A stretch of DNA of 64,000 nt, from the NCBI RefSeq assembly GCF_900094795.1, contig NZ_FMBC01000008.1:56796-120795 (forward strand), read 5' to 3'. Below are positions 48,852 through 58,609 of the stretch, piece by piece (position 1 is the stretch's first letter; every line of letters starts with the position of its first letter). Under the pieces are notes generated by a model that saw only the letters and a list, made by a program, of their open reading frames with translations, made no database searches and was not told the DNA's origin. This stretch comes from Kosakonia oryziphila (GTDB lineage: Bacteria > Pseudomonadota > Gammaproteobacteria > Enterobacterales > Enterobacteriaceae). The translations under genes were made by a program, and so were the position numbers.

Positions 48852-49394
48852 TTATTTATCCGCTGTGTAGCTCTGCGTATGAGGAATATTCAACTGACAG
48901 CAACAATGCTCACAGCCGTCTTTTTCCCGAACCTGTGTGGCTAATTCTGTTAGTGGCGGCAAATATTGCTGAAAAACAGAGTCTGCACAATGCAATGTCC
49001 CGCACTCATCAAAACCACGCAACGTGATACATCCTTCGCGTTGCGACTGGCAGGTCTCGATCAAATCCCAGCCCTGGACAAGATTAAGCAGCGGCACCGA
49101 TTGACCATCAATCAGGCAGTCGTTGCAGTAATAGCGCCAGGCCTCGATGACCTGCTGACATTCACTCGTGCGGGTATGTGTTTTCAACAACTGCATGTTG
49201 TTGAAAAAATGTCGCACATGCAATCGGGTATGCGGATCCTCTGCATCGATCGCCCGGGAAGGTTCATTAACTGCTGAATTATTAACAGGTTGGTTATCAT
49301 CGTCGATAAATAATCTCGCTGCTGAACTTTTTGTCGCTAAAAATAGAGCTAAAGATAACTTTTGCAGCTCGAAGTAAATGCTTTTATCTACCAT
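48852..49394 (-). CDS. Hypothetical protein, Cys-rich C-terminal half
   Basis: 180 residues, not recognised. The N-terminal half is helical and the C-terminal half contains many cysteines (CNDC, DECGTLHC, CEHCCC) that could bind metal. No signal peptide or membrane segment. The frame is long for chance, but the ribosome site is poor, so coding is likely but not certain. It is flanked by AT-rich DNA; 48563-48851 holds nothing recognisable. Confidence 0.5.
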   Translation of the reverse strand: MVDKSIYFELQKLSLALFLATKSSAARLFIDDDNQPVNNSAVNEPSRAIDAEDPHTRLHVRHFFNNMQLLKTHTRTSECQQVIEAWRYYCNDCLIDGQSVPLLNLVQGWDLIETCQSQREGCITLRGFDECGTLHCADSVFQQYLPPLTELATQVREKDGCEHCCCQLNIPHTQSYTADK

Positions 49395-49864
49395 GATGCA
49401 ACTATAAGACTCATTTCATTGGTGACCCGGACATTGATTTTAAATGAAACATTACCACAGGTAATTTATTTATCAATGAATCAATTATGTTACTCATTTT
49501 GCAAAAAAACGCATCAATGAAATGAAAAATTAATTTTTTCTTAATGTTTCAAAGAAATTAATACATGAGATGAATCTCATTCTCATTTTAATGGAAAGCC
49601 ATACGAACAGTGTATATAAAAGAATAAAACCAACGCGGCCCCTTTTAACACTTAACACTGACCGAAGAGGCAATCTGGCAAACGCAATAGGTAAATAAAT
49701 GCACTATATATTTTGATCTTTCCCCTACAGCCCTTCGGGAACATGCCGATAAAGTAATATCGGTAAGGACATCATCATCCCACGTTTCAGGTACGTCCTT
49801 TTCTGCTGCCACTCCTGCCTGGACAAAGATCCAGCAATTATATTTTATTTTTGAATGAAAAATT
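49395..49864. other. 470-bp AT-rich intergenic region
   Basis: No gene seen. It must hold the promoter and leader of the former autotransporter gene; the small AGCCCTTCGGGA and GATAAAGTAATATC stretches near 49730-49760 can fold. Confidence 0.45.
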
Positions 49865-50386
49865 ATGCATAGGTCTGCCTTTCGTTAGAAGCCATTGCTG
49901 CTTGCAATGGCGACTGTCTGGATGTCATTCACTCCTGCAAGTCAGGCAGCAATTGGTACAGAGATTTCCACAGCAGAAGGTCAAAGTTCTTTTATTGGTT
50001 TATTTGATACGGTGGCAATCACCTCTACCGGAAGTGTCGCCAGCCCCACGAGTAACGCGCTCTCGTTCCAGTCTGTCAATATGGGTACCTTTACCAATAA
50101 CGGCACGTTTATGAGTTCCGGCAGTAACAGCAACGATTCCTGTATGTATATCGATAATAGTTCGTCTGTAGATCTGTTCTCCAACAACGGGTACGTCGCC
50201 GATGTGCAGGGCGAAACGCGCTTCACCAGCTTCGGTGCCATGCCGGTGTCCGATACTGCGGATATCGGTGCCGGAGTAGCGCTGGTACAGAATGACGACC
50301 TGAGTCTCAGCGCGCGTTATGACCTTTCTACTGCGCCGCACTTCGACGCTCAGGCAATCAGCCTGCGTCTGCGTAAAACATTCTAA
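49865..50386 (+). pseudogene. Autotransporter gene remnant
   Basis: The original frame starts at ATG 49865 (MHRSAFR), meets TAG at 49886-49888, and continues as KPLLLAMATVWMSF with ASQA-AIGTE, a signal peptide. About 80 passenger-like residues rich in Ser/Asn/Thr follow, and then the end of a beta-barrel (FTSFGAMPVSDTADIGAG, LSARYDL, ISLRLRKTF). Only about 160 codons remain of a gene normally 900 or more long. The nonsense codon and missing middle make it non-functional. Confidence 0.75.
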
Positions 50387-50879
50387 TGTGAAGTAAACCC
50401 GGTGGGAGAACAATAACCTCCCACCGCAAAGGCTTGTAGGGGATTAGCAAGACACGCACAGGCCTCTTTTTCTGTCATCCCGCTAGCAGACTCACGCCAA
50501 AAATACCCACCAGGAGGTATTTACACTATCCTGCATAAGAAAATACTTACTATTAATAAACAACGTATTGATTTTGCATACGATAAATACATCACTGGCA
50601 AAACAAGAATATAAAATATATTTAAAACCGGTGTTTCATATTAGTAGTTACCGACATTAAAAAATATCAATCTTGCAAAAAACGTTTTTATAGCATTTCA
50701 GACCACCAACTTAAGGAAAAATCAATACTTAGGCACATATAAAAATTAAAAACAGAATGAAGTTTGATAACTATCACAAAAAAGTGTCACCGATGATATT
50801 TGCATTAAATAAAACACAGCGCAGGCCGTTAATGTAAAAAGACCCGCGTATTTTATTCATCACAAGAAAAAGGTGAAGC
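50387..50879. other. 490-bp AT-rich intergenic region
   Basis: A CGGTGGGAG / CTCCCACCG hairpin at 50400-50426 may terminate the autotransporter remnant. The rest is AT-rich and holds the promoter of the GGDEF-EAL gene. Confidence 0.5.
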
Positions 50880-53486
50880 ATGCATGTTCTCGATGATAAA
50901 AACCTGCCTTCGCTGGCAGGCAATACGCATGGGATACTCAAGCAGACAGCAACATTAATGCTGGTGCTAATGATATTCATCTTTTTTACCATCCTTTTCA
51001 CCCTCATCCAGACAAAAAGCGACCTTCAGAAAACTGAGCATCGGCAAAAAATGCATTTGCTGACTAAAGCACTTGAAAACAGTCAGGAAAACTTACGATT
51101 ACATCTTGCTGATTACGCCAATTGGGATGAGGCTTTTCAAAATCTGACAAGTACCGTGAATGTGCACTGGGCATGGGGCATGCAGAACCTGGGAAAATCG
51201 CTTTTTAATAAGTTTCAATATGAAGGCGTTTTTGTCCTGTCGCCGGATGGCGTAACCCGCTATAGCGTGCTGGAGGGCCAGCTCGGGCATGTTTCCTTTG
51301 AAACCTGGTTAGGCGTGAACCTGACCAACACGTTAATGACAACATTAGCCACTAACCAGGGAGCCGCTTTCACCCGGCTGATCGCTATCCATAACCAGCC
51401 CACACTCGTCGCCGCATCATGGATCATGCCGGAGGATGCCACTACTGCCGGGATAAATCCAGCAGAGCATGCGGTGATGATCTTTGTCGATAAGCTCACG
51501 CCGCAAAAGTTTCAGCAACTTGGCAACGAGTACGAAATTAATGGGTTAAGCACTTTGTCGCCTGAAGTGGCAGCAATGCGCAAAGATGCTATGTTTCTTA
51601 CGGCTGGAAACGATCGCATTTATGTCGAATGGCAGAGCAAAAACCCCGTTGAAACACTGTTAAGCAAAGTGCTGCCTTTACTGATGTTGTTGATGGTGGT
51701 TTCTGTTCTATTCGCCATAAGTTTGATGCGTAAAGCATTAACGAAAGCGCGCATGCATGATGAAAAAACCCTTCTGCTGGAACAAAGCCGCGCAGCGTTA
51801 TCCGCCAGCGAACAGCGTTTCAGAGATATTGTTGAAACCACGACAGACTGGATCTGGGAAGCCAATGAAAACTTTGCCCTTACCTGGATTTCTGCCCGCT
51901 TTCCGGTGATCACAGGTCATCGAATTGAAGAGTGGCTGGGGCGAAGCTTCACCGATTTTTTAGTCGACAGCCAGCAAACCATCAGCCACTGGTTAACACT
52001 GCCGCATCCGGGCGATTATTTAACGTTGTCGCACTGCCGTTATGTTTCCGCGCTCAGCAGCCAACGCTACTGCAATATCACATTAAAAAGAATCACCCTG
52101 CCGGATGGCGCGATCGGCTTTCGTGGTACGGCTTCTGACGTGACGCTGGAGGTGGAGTCCAATGAACGTATTCGCTTCCTCTCCTATCACGATGAGTTAA
52201 CCGGTCTGCCGAACCGCGTCATGATGCAAGAATTCCTCGACGGAAAACTGCACTCACGCAGTGAAGCGAATAGCACGCTGGTGATGCTTAGTCTCGATCT
52301 GACCGATTTTAAACTGGTCAATGATATCTACGGTCATAGAGCTGGCGATAAGGTACTGGGCGAGGTGGCACAGAGATTGCGTGACTGTTTACGCGCAACC
52401 GATCTGGTCGCACGCCAGGGCGGTGATGAATTTATTATTATCGCCCCCGCTATTCATAAAAAAGAGGATATCCGGGATCTCTGCCAGCTCATTATTGCGG
52501 TCATCAGCGAGCCATTTAACGTGTCCGGCAATAAAGTCTCTATCGGCGTCAATATCGGCGCGGCACAATCGCCACAAGATGCCCTGACGGCCAGCGATTT
52601 GTTACGCTTCTCAGACATTGCTCTGTATGAAGCCAAAAATCTGGGTAGTAACAATTTTGTTTTATATCAGGCTGACATGGCGAAACAGATCGTACAACGA
52701 CGCGAACTGGAAAATGAATTACGGGAAGCGATTAAAGAAGATCAATTATTTCTCGTATACCAGCCTCGCTTCGACATTCATGCAGGCCGCATTCACTCTG
52801 TCGAAGCGCTGGTGCGTTGGCTACACCCACGTCACGGGTTACTGATGCCGGATCAGTTTATTCCGCTGGCTGAGGAGTCTGGAATTATTACCGACCTGAC
52901 GGATTGGGTGCTGGTCAATGCCTGCCGGGATATCGGCAAGGAATTTAACCATATTTCTGTATCAGTCAATATTTCCCCGATAGAATTCAAAGACAGCGAT
53001 GTTACCACACGCATTAAAAACGTACTGGCAGCAACCCATTTCCCGGCAGAACGTCTTGAACTTGAAGTCACTGAAACCGTGACATTATGTAGCCCCGAAA
53101 ATGCACATACCGTAATGCAAGAATTAAAAACCTTAGGTATCCGGCTGCTGATCGATGATTTCGGTACTGGCTATGCCTCATTTTATTACCTGCACAGTTT
53201 TCCTTTCCATGGCATAAAAATCGACAAGTCATTTATCTTCGCGATGAACGATTCACAATCGGCAAAGAGTATTGTGGAAAAGATCATTGGGCTCGGCAAA
53301 GATTACAACCTTGAAGTAACTGCGGAAGGTATTGAAACACAAGAGCAATTGCAGCAATTAATAAAATACAAATGTGACGTTGCACAAGGATATTACATAG
53401 GTCGTCCAGTCTCATTAGAGGCTCTCAAGGATAACCTGCACATTATTGAATGTAATATCGAAGCGAGGTGTGATGCGACCCTATAA
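50880..53486 (+). CDS. Membrane c-di-GMP cyclase/phosphodiesterase (CHASE4-like, PAS, GGDEF, EAL)
   Basis: 868 residues: TM1 about 24-45, a periplasmic CHASE4-like sensor (DYANWDEAF motif near 80), TM2 about 263-285, PAS about 305-425, GGDEF domain with intact GGDEF near 514, EAL domain with EALVRW near 641, ELEVTET, IDDFGTGYAS, KIDKSF and TAEGIET. Both catalytic domains keep their key residues, so it may make or break c-di-GMP, or use GGDEF as a GTP sensor for the EAL. It is 98 bp before an MCP gene. Confidence 0.93.
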   Translation: MHVLDDKNLPSLAGNTHGILKQTATLMLVLMIFIFFTILFTLIQTKSDLQKTEHRQKMHLLTKALENSQENLRLHLADYANWDEAFQNLTSTVNVHWAWGMQNLGKSLFNKFQYEGVFVLSPDGVTRYSVLEGQLGHVSFETWLGVNLTNTLMTTLATNQGAAFTRLIAIHNQPTLVAASWIMPEDATTAGINPAEHAVMIFVDKLTPQKFQQLGNEYEINGLSTLSPEVAAMRKDAMFLTAGNDRIYVEWQSKNPVETLLSKVLPLLMLLMVVSVLFAISLMRKALTKARMHDEKTLLLEQSRAALSASEQRFRDIVETTTDWIWEANENFALTWISARFPVITGHRIEEWLGRSFTDFLVDSQQTISHWLTLPHPGDYLTLSHCRYVSALSSQRYCNITLKRITLPDGAIGFRGTASDVTLEVESNERIRFLSYHDELTGLPNRVMMQEFLDGKLHSRSEANSTLVMLSLDLTDFKLVNDIYGHRAGDKVLGEVAQRLRDCLRATDLVARQGGDEFIIIAPAIHKKEDIRDLCQLIIAVISEPFNVSGNKVSIGVNIGAAQSPQDALTASDLLRFSDIALYEAKNLGSNNFVLYQADMAKQIVQRRELENELREAIKEDQLFLVYQPRFDIHAGRIHSVEALVRWLHPRHGLLMPDQFIPLAEESGIITDLTDWVLVNACRDIGKEFNHISVSVNISPIEFKDSDVTTRIKNVLAATHFPAERLELEVTETVTLCSPENAHTVMQELKTLGIRLLIDDFGTGYASFYYLHSFPFHGIKIDKSFIFAMNDSQSAKSIVEKIIGLGKDYNLEVTAEGIETQEQLQQLIKYKCDVAQGYYIGRPVSLEALKDNLHIIECNIEARCDATL

Positions 53487-53584
53487 CAACCAACAATAAT
53501 TGCAGTTTAAGAAGTGCACTCTTTTTCTTGCGGCTCATCACAGTGCCGCAGAAAAGCTTACCCAATACGTAGTGGGGAAATACG

Positions 53585-55249
53585 ATGAAAATACTTCGCG
53601 ATATAACAATCAGAAAAATGGTTTTACTCATCCTCGTGCTGTTCAGTTGCATCTGGGGCATCGCCACGGCGATGACATTATTTAACTTCGCCACCATCGA
53701 AAACTTATTAACGCAGAATGCTACGCAAAAAAACTCATACTCTTACCTGGTTAAAGGCAACGACCAATATTTCCGCACCGTAACACGCATGCTGCGCGCT
53801 GTGGATTACCGCCAGACCGGCGATGATGCCAATGCAGATAAGACATTGATTTCCGCAAGTAAAGCGCTGGAGATCAGCCAGGATATGCTGGCGAAGTTCC
53901 GCCAGAGCAAGCATCCCGGCGTCAGCGATGAGATTGTTCAGAGCATGGTTCAGGACTGGGAAACGTTGCTGAACAACGCCGTTATTCCTATGTATAAAGC
54001 AGCGCAGGATAAGCAGCCCGATCAGTTCCGCGAACTGTTTCGCAAAACCTATCCACCGCTGAGCGTGCAATTTGGCGTGACCGCAGAAAAATATACCCAA
54101 GCCATTCAAAATGATGACTTCTTCACACAAACCACGGCGAAAGTTAGTTTTAACGAACTGGTACTGATCAGCGCGTTAATCGCCGGTATTGTGACGCTGT
54201 TCTTAACCGATCGTTATCTGGTCAATTATCTGGTTAAACCGCTTGAAACCATTGCCAGGCACCTTGAGACCATTGCCAGCGGCAAGCTGCACGCCAGGCT
54301 TGAGGAGTTTGGTCGTAACTGCGCCGGTCGCTTGATCCCCTTTATTCAGAGGATGCAGGAAAATCTGTACAAAACCGTGCAGGCGATTCAGGGCAGCTCA
54401 GCCACCATATTTACCAGCACCAACCAAATCCGCACCGGGAACGAAGATCTTTCCGGTCGCACGGATCAACAGGCCGCGGCGCTTCAGCAAACCGCCGCCA
54501 GTATGGAAGAGTTGACATCGACTGTCAGAAACAACGCGCAAAACGTACGCGAAGCACAAAAACTTGCTGGAAACGCAAGACAGGTGGCGAAACAAGGCGG
54601 TGATATTACGTCGACAGTTGTCGCCACGATGCACGGTATTTCGGAAAGCTCGCAGAAGATTGCGGATATCACCAGCGTAATAAACAGCATCTCTTTCCAG
54701 ACCAACCTGCTGGCGCTGAATGCGGCAGTGGAAGCAGCACGCGCCGGAGAACAGGGACGAGGCTTTGCTGTCGTCGCCAGCGAAGTACGTTTACTTGCGC
54801 AGCGTAGCGCCCAGGCCGCTAAAGAGATCGACGCACTGATTAGTGAATCCGTTAACAGAGTGAAAACGGGCGCAGAGCAGGTACAAGAGGCCGGAGAGGC
54901 AATGTCGACAATTATCAGTACCGTAGGTCAGGTTAATGCATTGATGGGTGAAATCACCCTTGCTTCCGACGAGCAGAGTAAGGGCATCGATCAGATTGGC
55001 CAGGCGATGACAGAAATGGATCGGGCGACGCAACAGAACGCGGTACTGGTTCAGGAGGCCAAAGCAAATGCCATCGCTCTTGAAGAAGAAGCCGGGCGAT
55101 TAAACGACGCCATTGCGCTCTTTGATTTAGGAGGTCACCCCGTGACCGCCCTTTCAGGGCAGGCAACACAAACTACCACGGCGGCAAAAACGCCTTCGCG
55201 CAAAGTCACCCGAAACGCGACTGCCAACGAAAACTGGCAATCATTTTAA
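53585..55249 (+). CDS. Methyl-accepting chemotaxis protein with CheR/CheB docking tail
   Basis: 554 residues: TM1 about 12-35, a four-helix-bundle periplasmic domain to about 190, TM2 about 193-213, HAMP, and the conserved hairpin (SFQTNLLALNAAVEAARAGE). The extreme C-terminus is NWQSF, matching the xWxxF pentapeptide that tethers CheR and CheB in high-abundance receptors such as Tar and Tsr. It lies between the GGDEF-EAL gene and the FIST operon on the same strand. Confidence 0.93.
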   Translation: MKILRDITIRKMVLLILVLFSCIWGIATAMTLFNFATIENLLTQNATQKNSYSYLVKGNDQYFRTVTRMLRAVDYRQTGDDANADKTLISASKALEISQDMLAKFRQSKHPGVSDEIVQSMVQDWETLLNNAVIPMYKAAQDKQPDQFRELFRKTYPPLSVQFGVTAEKYTQAIQNDDFFTQTTAKVSFNELVLISALIAGIVTLFLTDRYLVNYLVKPLETIARHLETIASGKLHARLEEFGRNCAGRLIPFIQRMQENLYKTVQAIQGSSATIFTSTNQIRTGNEDLSGRTDQQAAALQQTAASMEELTSTVRNNAQNVREAQKLAGNARQVAKQGGDITSTVVATMHGISESSQKIADITSVINSISFQTNLLALNAAVEAARAGEQGRGFAVVASEVRLLAQRSAQAAKEIDALISESVNRVKTGAEQVQEAGEAMSTIISTVGQVNALMGEITLASDEQSKGIDQIGQAMTEMDRATQQNAVLVQEAKANAIALEEEAGRLNDAIALFDLGGHPVTALSGQATQTTTAAKTPSRKVTRNATANENWQSF

Positions 55250-55261
55250 ACCCAACGCGCT

Positions 55262-55285
55262 GCGGCGTTGATTGCACAACGCCGC
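55262..55285 (+). terminator. Hairpin after the MCP gene
   Basis: Perfect 9-bp stem GCGGCGTTG / CAACGCCGC with a 6-base loop, 13 bp beyond the stop; no U-run follows. Confidence 0.5.
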
Positions 55286-55320
55286 CAGCCAGGCCACGCT
55301 TTAGCATTAGGAGAAACAAC

Positions 55321-56436
55321 GTGAATTTCCAGATCCGATATGCAATTAGCGAATTGACTGACCCCGTGCTGGCGGTTGCGGAATTTGCCAGACAGATGGT
55401 TCCGGACGAACCCGAGACGGTTATTTTCTTCTGTTCCCCGGACTATGACCTGAATATTCTGGGCCGTGAGATGCAAAAAACATTTCGCTGCCCCTGTATT
55501 GGATGTACCTCATCCGGGCAGATCGGCACCAACGGTTTCCAGCATTCCGGGCTGTTAGGGCTTGGTCTGGGTGCCAAATTTCGTACCCGCTCTTTTGTGA
55601 TTCATCCCCTGACCGATTACTCCGCAACCATTGCAGAAATTGCCGAGGAGATCCGTCGCGACAGCGCGGCCAGACCCAATTTGCAACGATTTGGTTTGTT
55701 ACTGGTTGATGGCTTGTCGATGGCTGAAGAACGCCTTATCGCTAATCTCTATCAACAGACGGGAAACATTCCGGTTATCGGCGGTTCTGCGGGTGACGAT
55801 CTGCGTTTCGAAAAGAGTTACGTCTATAACGGTGAAGGTGAGTTTCTTTCCGATGCCGCAGTGTTCGCGGTTATAGAAACGTCCTCACCGGTGGAGATTT
55901 TTAAAGTTCAGCATTTCGAACCCGGCGAGGTGGAATTAATCATTACCGAGGCCGATCCCGAAAAACGGCTGATCCGGGAAATCAACGGCGAGCCAGCCGC
56001 ACAGGTGTATGCCGAATCGCTGGGTATCACCGTGGCAGAACTAACACCCACCGTTTTTTCCCGCAATCCGCTAGTGCTCTCTTTTGGTGACGAACCTTAT
56101 GTCCGCTCGATCCAGAAAATGAACGATGATCTCTCGTTGACCTGTTACTGCGCGATTGAGGAAGGGTTGATCGTCTCGATTGGCATTGCGGGAGATCCGC
56201 TCGAAACTTTTAATCGGGCGCTGGCAAAAGTTCATGAAACCATACCGGAACCGGCTGTGATTATTGGCTGCGACTGTATCCTGCGGCGTTTGCAGTTTGA
56301 GCAGGAAGAACTTGACTTGCAGATCGGCAATTTTATGGTGCAAAACCGGATCGTGGGTTTCTCAACTTATGGCGAGCAGTATAACGGGCTGCACGTCAAC
56401 CAGACATTCACGGGCATGGCAATAGGAGGTAAATAA
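55321..56436 (+). CDS. FIST-domain sensor protein (NosP-like)
   Basis: 371 residues beginning with GTG (AGGAG site). FIST_N about 28-215 (IGCTSSGQIG, LLLVDGLSMAEE, IGGSAGDD) and FIST_C about 225-355 (FSRNPLVLSFGDEPYVR, IGCDCILRR). FIST domains are predicted ligand sensors; NosP members bind haem and nitric oxide and control a co-encoded histidine kinase. Here a kinase gene follows with a one-base overlap. Haem or NO binding cannot be judged from sequence alone. It is soluble, with no signal peptide. Confidence 0.88.
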   Translation: MNFQIRYAISELTDPVLAVAEFARQMVPDEPETVIFFCSPDYDLNILGREMQKTFRCPCIGCTSSGQIGTNGFQHSGLLGLGLGAKFRTRSFVIHPLTDYSATIAEIAEEIRRDSAARPNLQRFGLLLVDGLSMAEERLIANLYQQTGNIPVIGGSAGDDLRFEKSYVYNGEGEFLSDAAVFAVIETSSPVEIFKVQHFEPGEVELIITEADPEKRLIREINGEPAAQVYAESLGITVAELTPTVFSRNPLVLSFGDEPYVRSIQKMNDDLSLTCYCAIEEGLIVSIGIAGDPLETFNRALAKVHETIPEPAVIIGCDCILRRLQFEQEELDLQIGNFMVQNRIVGFSTYGEQYNGLHVNQTFTGMAIGGK

Positions 56437-57530
56437 TGTCTCCGTCATCCGAAGCAGCAGTCGCAACACTCTCCCTTGCCGATTATCAACGCAAACTTGT
56501 CGCGCGGGACAAAACCATCGAAGTGTTAAAGCGACGCATTGCGCAGGAGAGCCGACACAGCCACATGACCCCGTTCGCCATTCTTGAGCAGAATGTGGGA
56601 CTGGAGAAAGTGGTTGCCCGTAAAACCATCGAACTGGAAAACGAGCGCCATGAGTTAGAGAAGGCGCTTGCTGAGCTACGTCTCACACAGGCGCAGCTTC
56701 TTCAGGCGCAAAAGCTGGAGTCTATCGGCCAGCTTGCCGCCGGGATCGCTCATGAAATTAATACACCCACGCAGTATGTTTCTGACAATGTCGGATTCGT
56801 GAAGACCGCCAACTATTCGTTGCTCAACCTGTTGGATGCGGCGATCGCCATGGCCGCCGTGATGCGGGAAAAAATGGCCGACGAGCCAACGCTTGCAACA
56901 TTCGATACTCTGCTCAAGAGCAGCAAAATTGAGTTTCTGCGCCGTCAGATCCCCCAGTCTTTAGATGAATCACTCGACGGGCTTGGTCATATCTCCCGGA
57001 TTGTCGCTGCCATGAAAGAGTTCTCCCATCCCTCGCAAAATAAAAAGGAGTATGTGGACATACGCGACATCATCAATACCACCGTGACCGTCGCCCGCAA
57101 CGAGTGGAAATACGTGGCGGAACTGGAAACCCACTTCGCCAGTGATTTGCCGCTTCTGCCCTGTCTGCGCGATATGGTCGGCCAGGCGATGCTTAACCTT
57201 ATTGTCAATGCAGCACACGCTATTGCGGACAGCCTTCAGACCCGCGAGCGGGAAAAAGGGCATATCCTCGTCTCTGCGGAGCAGGTCGGCGATATGATGG
57301 AGATTCGCGTCGCCGACAATGGCACCGGCATCCCTGAGGCGATACGCGATCGCATTTTCGATCCTTTCTTCACCACCAAAGCGGTGGGCAAAGGCACCGG
57401 ACAGGGGCTGGCAATTGCCTACTCGACCGTCGTGGACAAGCATGGTGGACAGATACGCTGCGAGTCGAAACCCGGCTCTGGCGCTACGTTCATCATGAGC
57501 TTTCCCCTCTTCGTGCAACAGGAGGAGTAA
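56436..57530 (+). CDS. Soluble sensor histidine kinase paired with FIST protein
   Basis: 364 residues, no membrane segment. An N-terminal coiled coil (about 40-100: [19 protein letters not shown]...) leads to an H-box [17 protein letters not shown]-box [11 protein letters not shown], and G boxes [19 protein letters not shown] and [11 protein letters not shown]. The HEINTP H-box belongs to the HisKA group seen in NahK/LuxQ-like kinases. The FIST protein probably acts as its sensory partner, and the next two genes encode its likely receivers. GGAGGT site overlaps the FIST stop. Confidence 0.92.
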   Translation: MSPSSEAAVATLSLADYQRKLVARDKTIEVLKRRIAQESRHSHMTPFAILEQNVGLEKVVARKTIELENERHELEKALAELRLTQAQLLQAQKLESIGQLAAGIAHEINTPTQYVSDNVGFVKTANYSLLNLLDAAIAMAAVMREKMADEPTLATFDTLLKSSKIEFLRRQIPQSLDESLDGLGHISRIVAAMKEFSHPSQNKKEYVDIRDIINTTVTVARNEWKYVAELETHFASDLPLLPCLRDMVGQAMLNLIVNAAHAIADSLQTREREKGHILVSAEQVGDMMEIRVADNGTGIPEAIRDRIFDPFFTTKAVGKGTGQGLAIAYSTVVDKHGGQIRCESKPGSGATFIMSFPLFVQQEE

Positions 57531-57532
57531 GC

Positions 57533-58609
57533 ATGCAGGTGATGTTCGTCGATGACGAAACACGCATCCTCTCGGGGATTGAGCGCGCCTTAATGATGCA
57601 GGACAGCGAGTGGAAATGCCGATTCGCCACCAGCGGTCAACAAGCGCTGAGCCTGCTGGAAGAAACCCCGGCCGACGTTGTGGTGTCGGATATGCGCATG
57701 CCGCTGATGGATGGCGCAGAGTTCCTGACGCAGGTACGTAACCGCTGGCCCAGCACGATCCGGATCATTTTGTCCGGTTACTCAGAACCCGAAGCGACGG
57801 TTCGTATGCTGGGCGTTGCGCACCGGTTCGTCTCCAAACCCTGCGACAGTACGCAATTACTGGAGATGGTGGCAAACGCGCTGGCACTGCGCACGCTTTT
57901 CAGAGATCCCGCCGTCGTCACGCTGGTCGGAAAAATAAATCAGCTTCCTCCCGCCCCGAGAGTATTTGCGGAAATTAACCGCCTTCTTGCCAATCCGGGG
58001 ACGAATACCCGGGAGATTGCCGGGCTGCTGGCGAGCGATCCGGCGCTCAGCGCCCGGATTATGCAACTGGCGAACTCCGCCTGGTTCAACCGGGGAGAAC
58101 ATATTCATGACATTGGTAATGCGATCATTCACCTGGGGCAGGAACAAGTGAAATTGCTGGTACTGGCGTCGCAGATTTATGCCGATGCCGGTACCGATCC
58201 CTATGTGGATAAGCTACAGCAGACTGCGCTTCGCGCCTCAATGCTGGCGGCACGTATCTCCAGGCAGCGGGAACGGGAAGCTACTGCGGCACTGCTGGCC
58301 AATATTGCGCTGCTCATTCCTGAATTAAGGACCACCAGCGACAAAACGACGACTGAGCAGGATGATATCCCGCTGCGCGCCGCCATCGGCGCCTATTTAC
58401 TGGCGCTGTGGGGGCTGCCGATGGACATCATTGAAGCTGTAGCAGGCCATGTACAACCTTCACGCTCAGCGGAAAAAACCTTTGGCATGATCGGTGTCGT
58501 CCATGTTGCGGTCACCCTTGCCAATCATGGTGTTCCCGATAAACGTTATCTCGAACAAACCGGCATGCTGGACCAACTGCCCGCATGGCAGGAGATGCTC
58601 AATGACTGA
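57533..58609 (+). CDS. REC-HDOD response regulator
   Basis: 358 residues: receiver domain with Asp53 (VVVSDMRMPLMDG) and Lys in VSKPCDS, then an HDOD domain (about 135-330: LPPAPRVFAEINRLL, SDPALSARIMQLANSAWF). HDOD proteins relay signals by protein contact and often affect c-di-GMP or motility. The previous gene ends 3 bases ahead; the next gene overlaps by 8. Confidence 0.92.
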   Translation: MQVMFVDDETRILSGIERALMMQDSEWKCRFATSGQQALSLLEETPADVVVSDMRMPLMDGAEFLTQVRNRWPSTIRIILSGYSEPEATVRMLGVAHRFVSKPCDSTQLLEMVANALALRTLFRDPAVVTLVGKINQLPPAPRVFAEINRLLANPGTNTREIAGLLASDPALSARIMQLANSAWFNRGEHIHDIGNAIIHLGQEQVKLLVLASQIYADAGTDPYVDKLQQTALRASMLAARISRQREREATAALLANIALLIPELRTTSDKTTTEQDDIPLRAAIGAYLLALWGLPMDIIEAVAGHVQPSRSAEKTFGMIGVVHVAVTLANHGVPDKRYLEQTGMLDQLPAWQEMLND

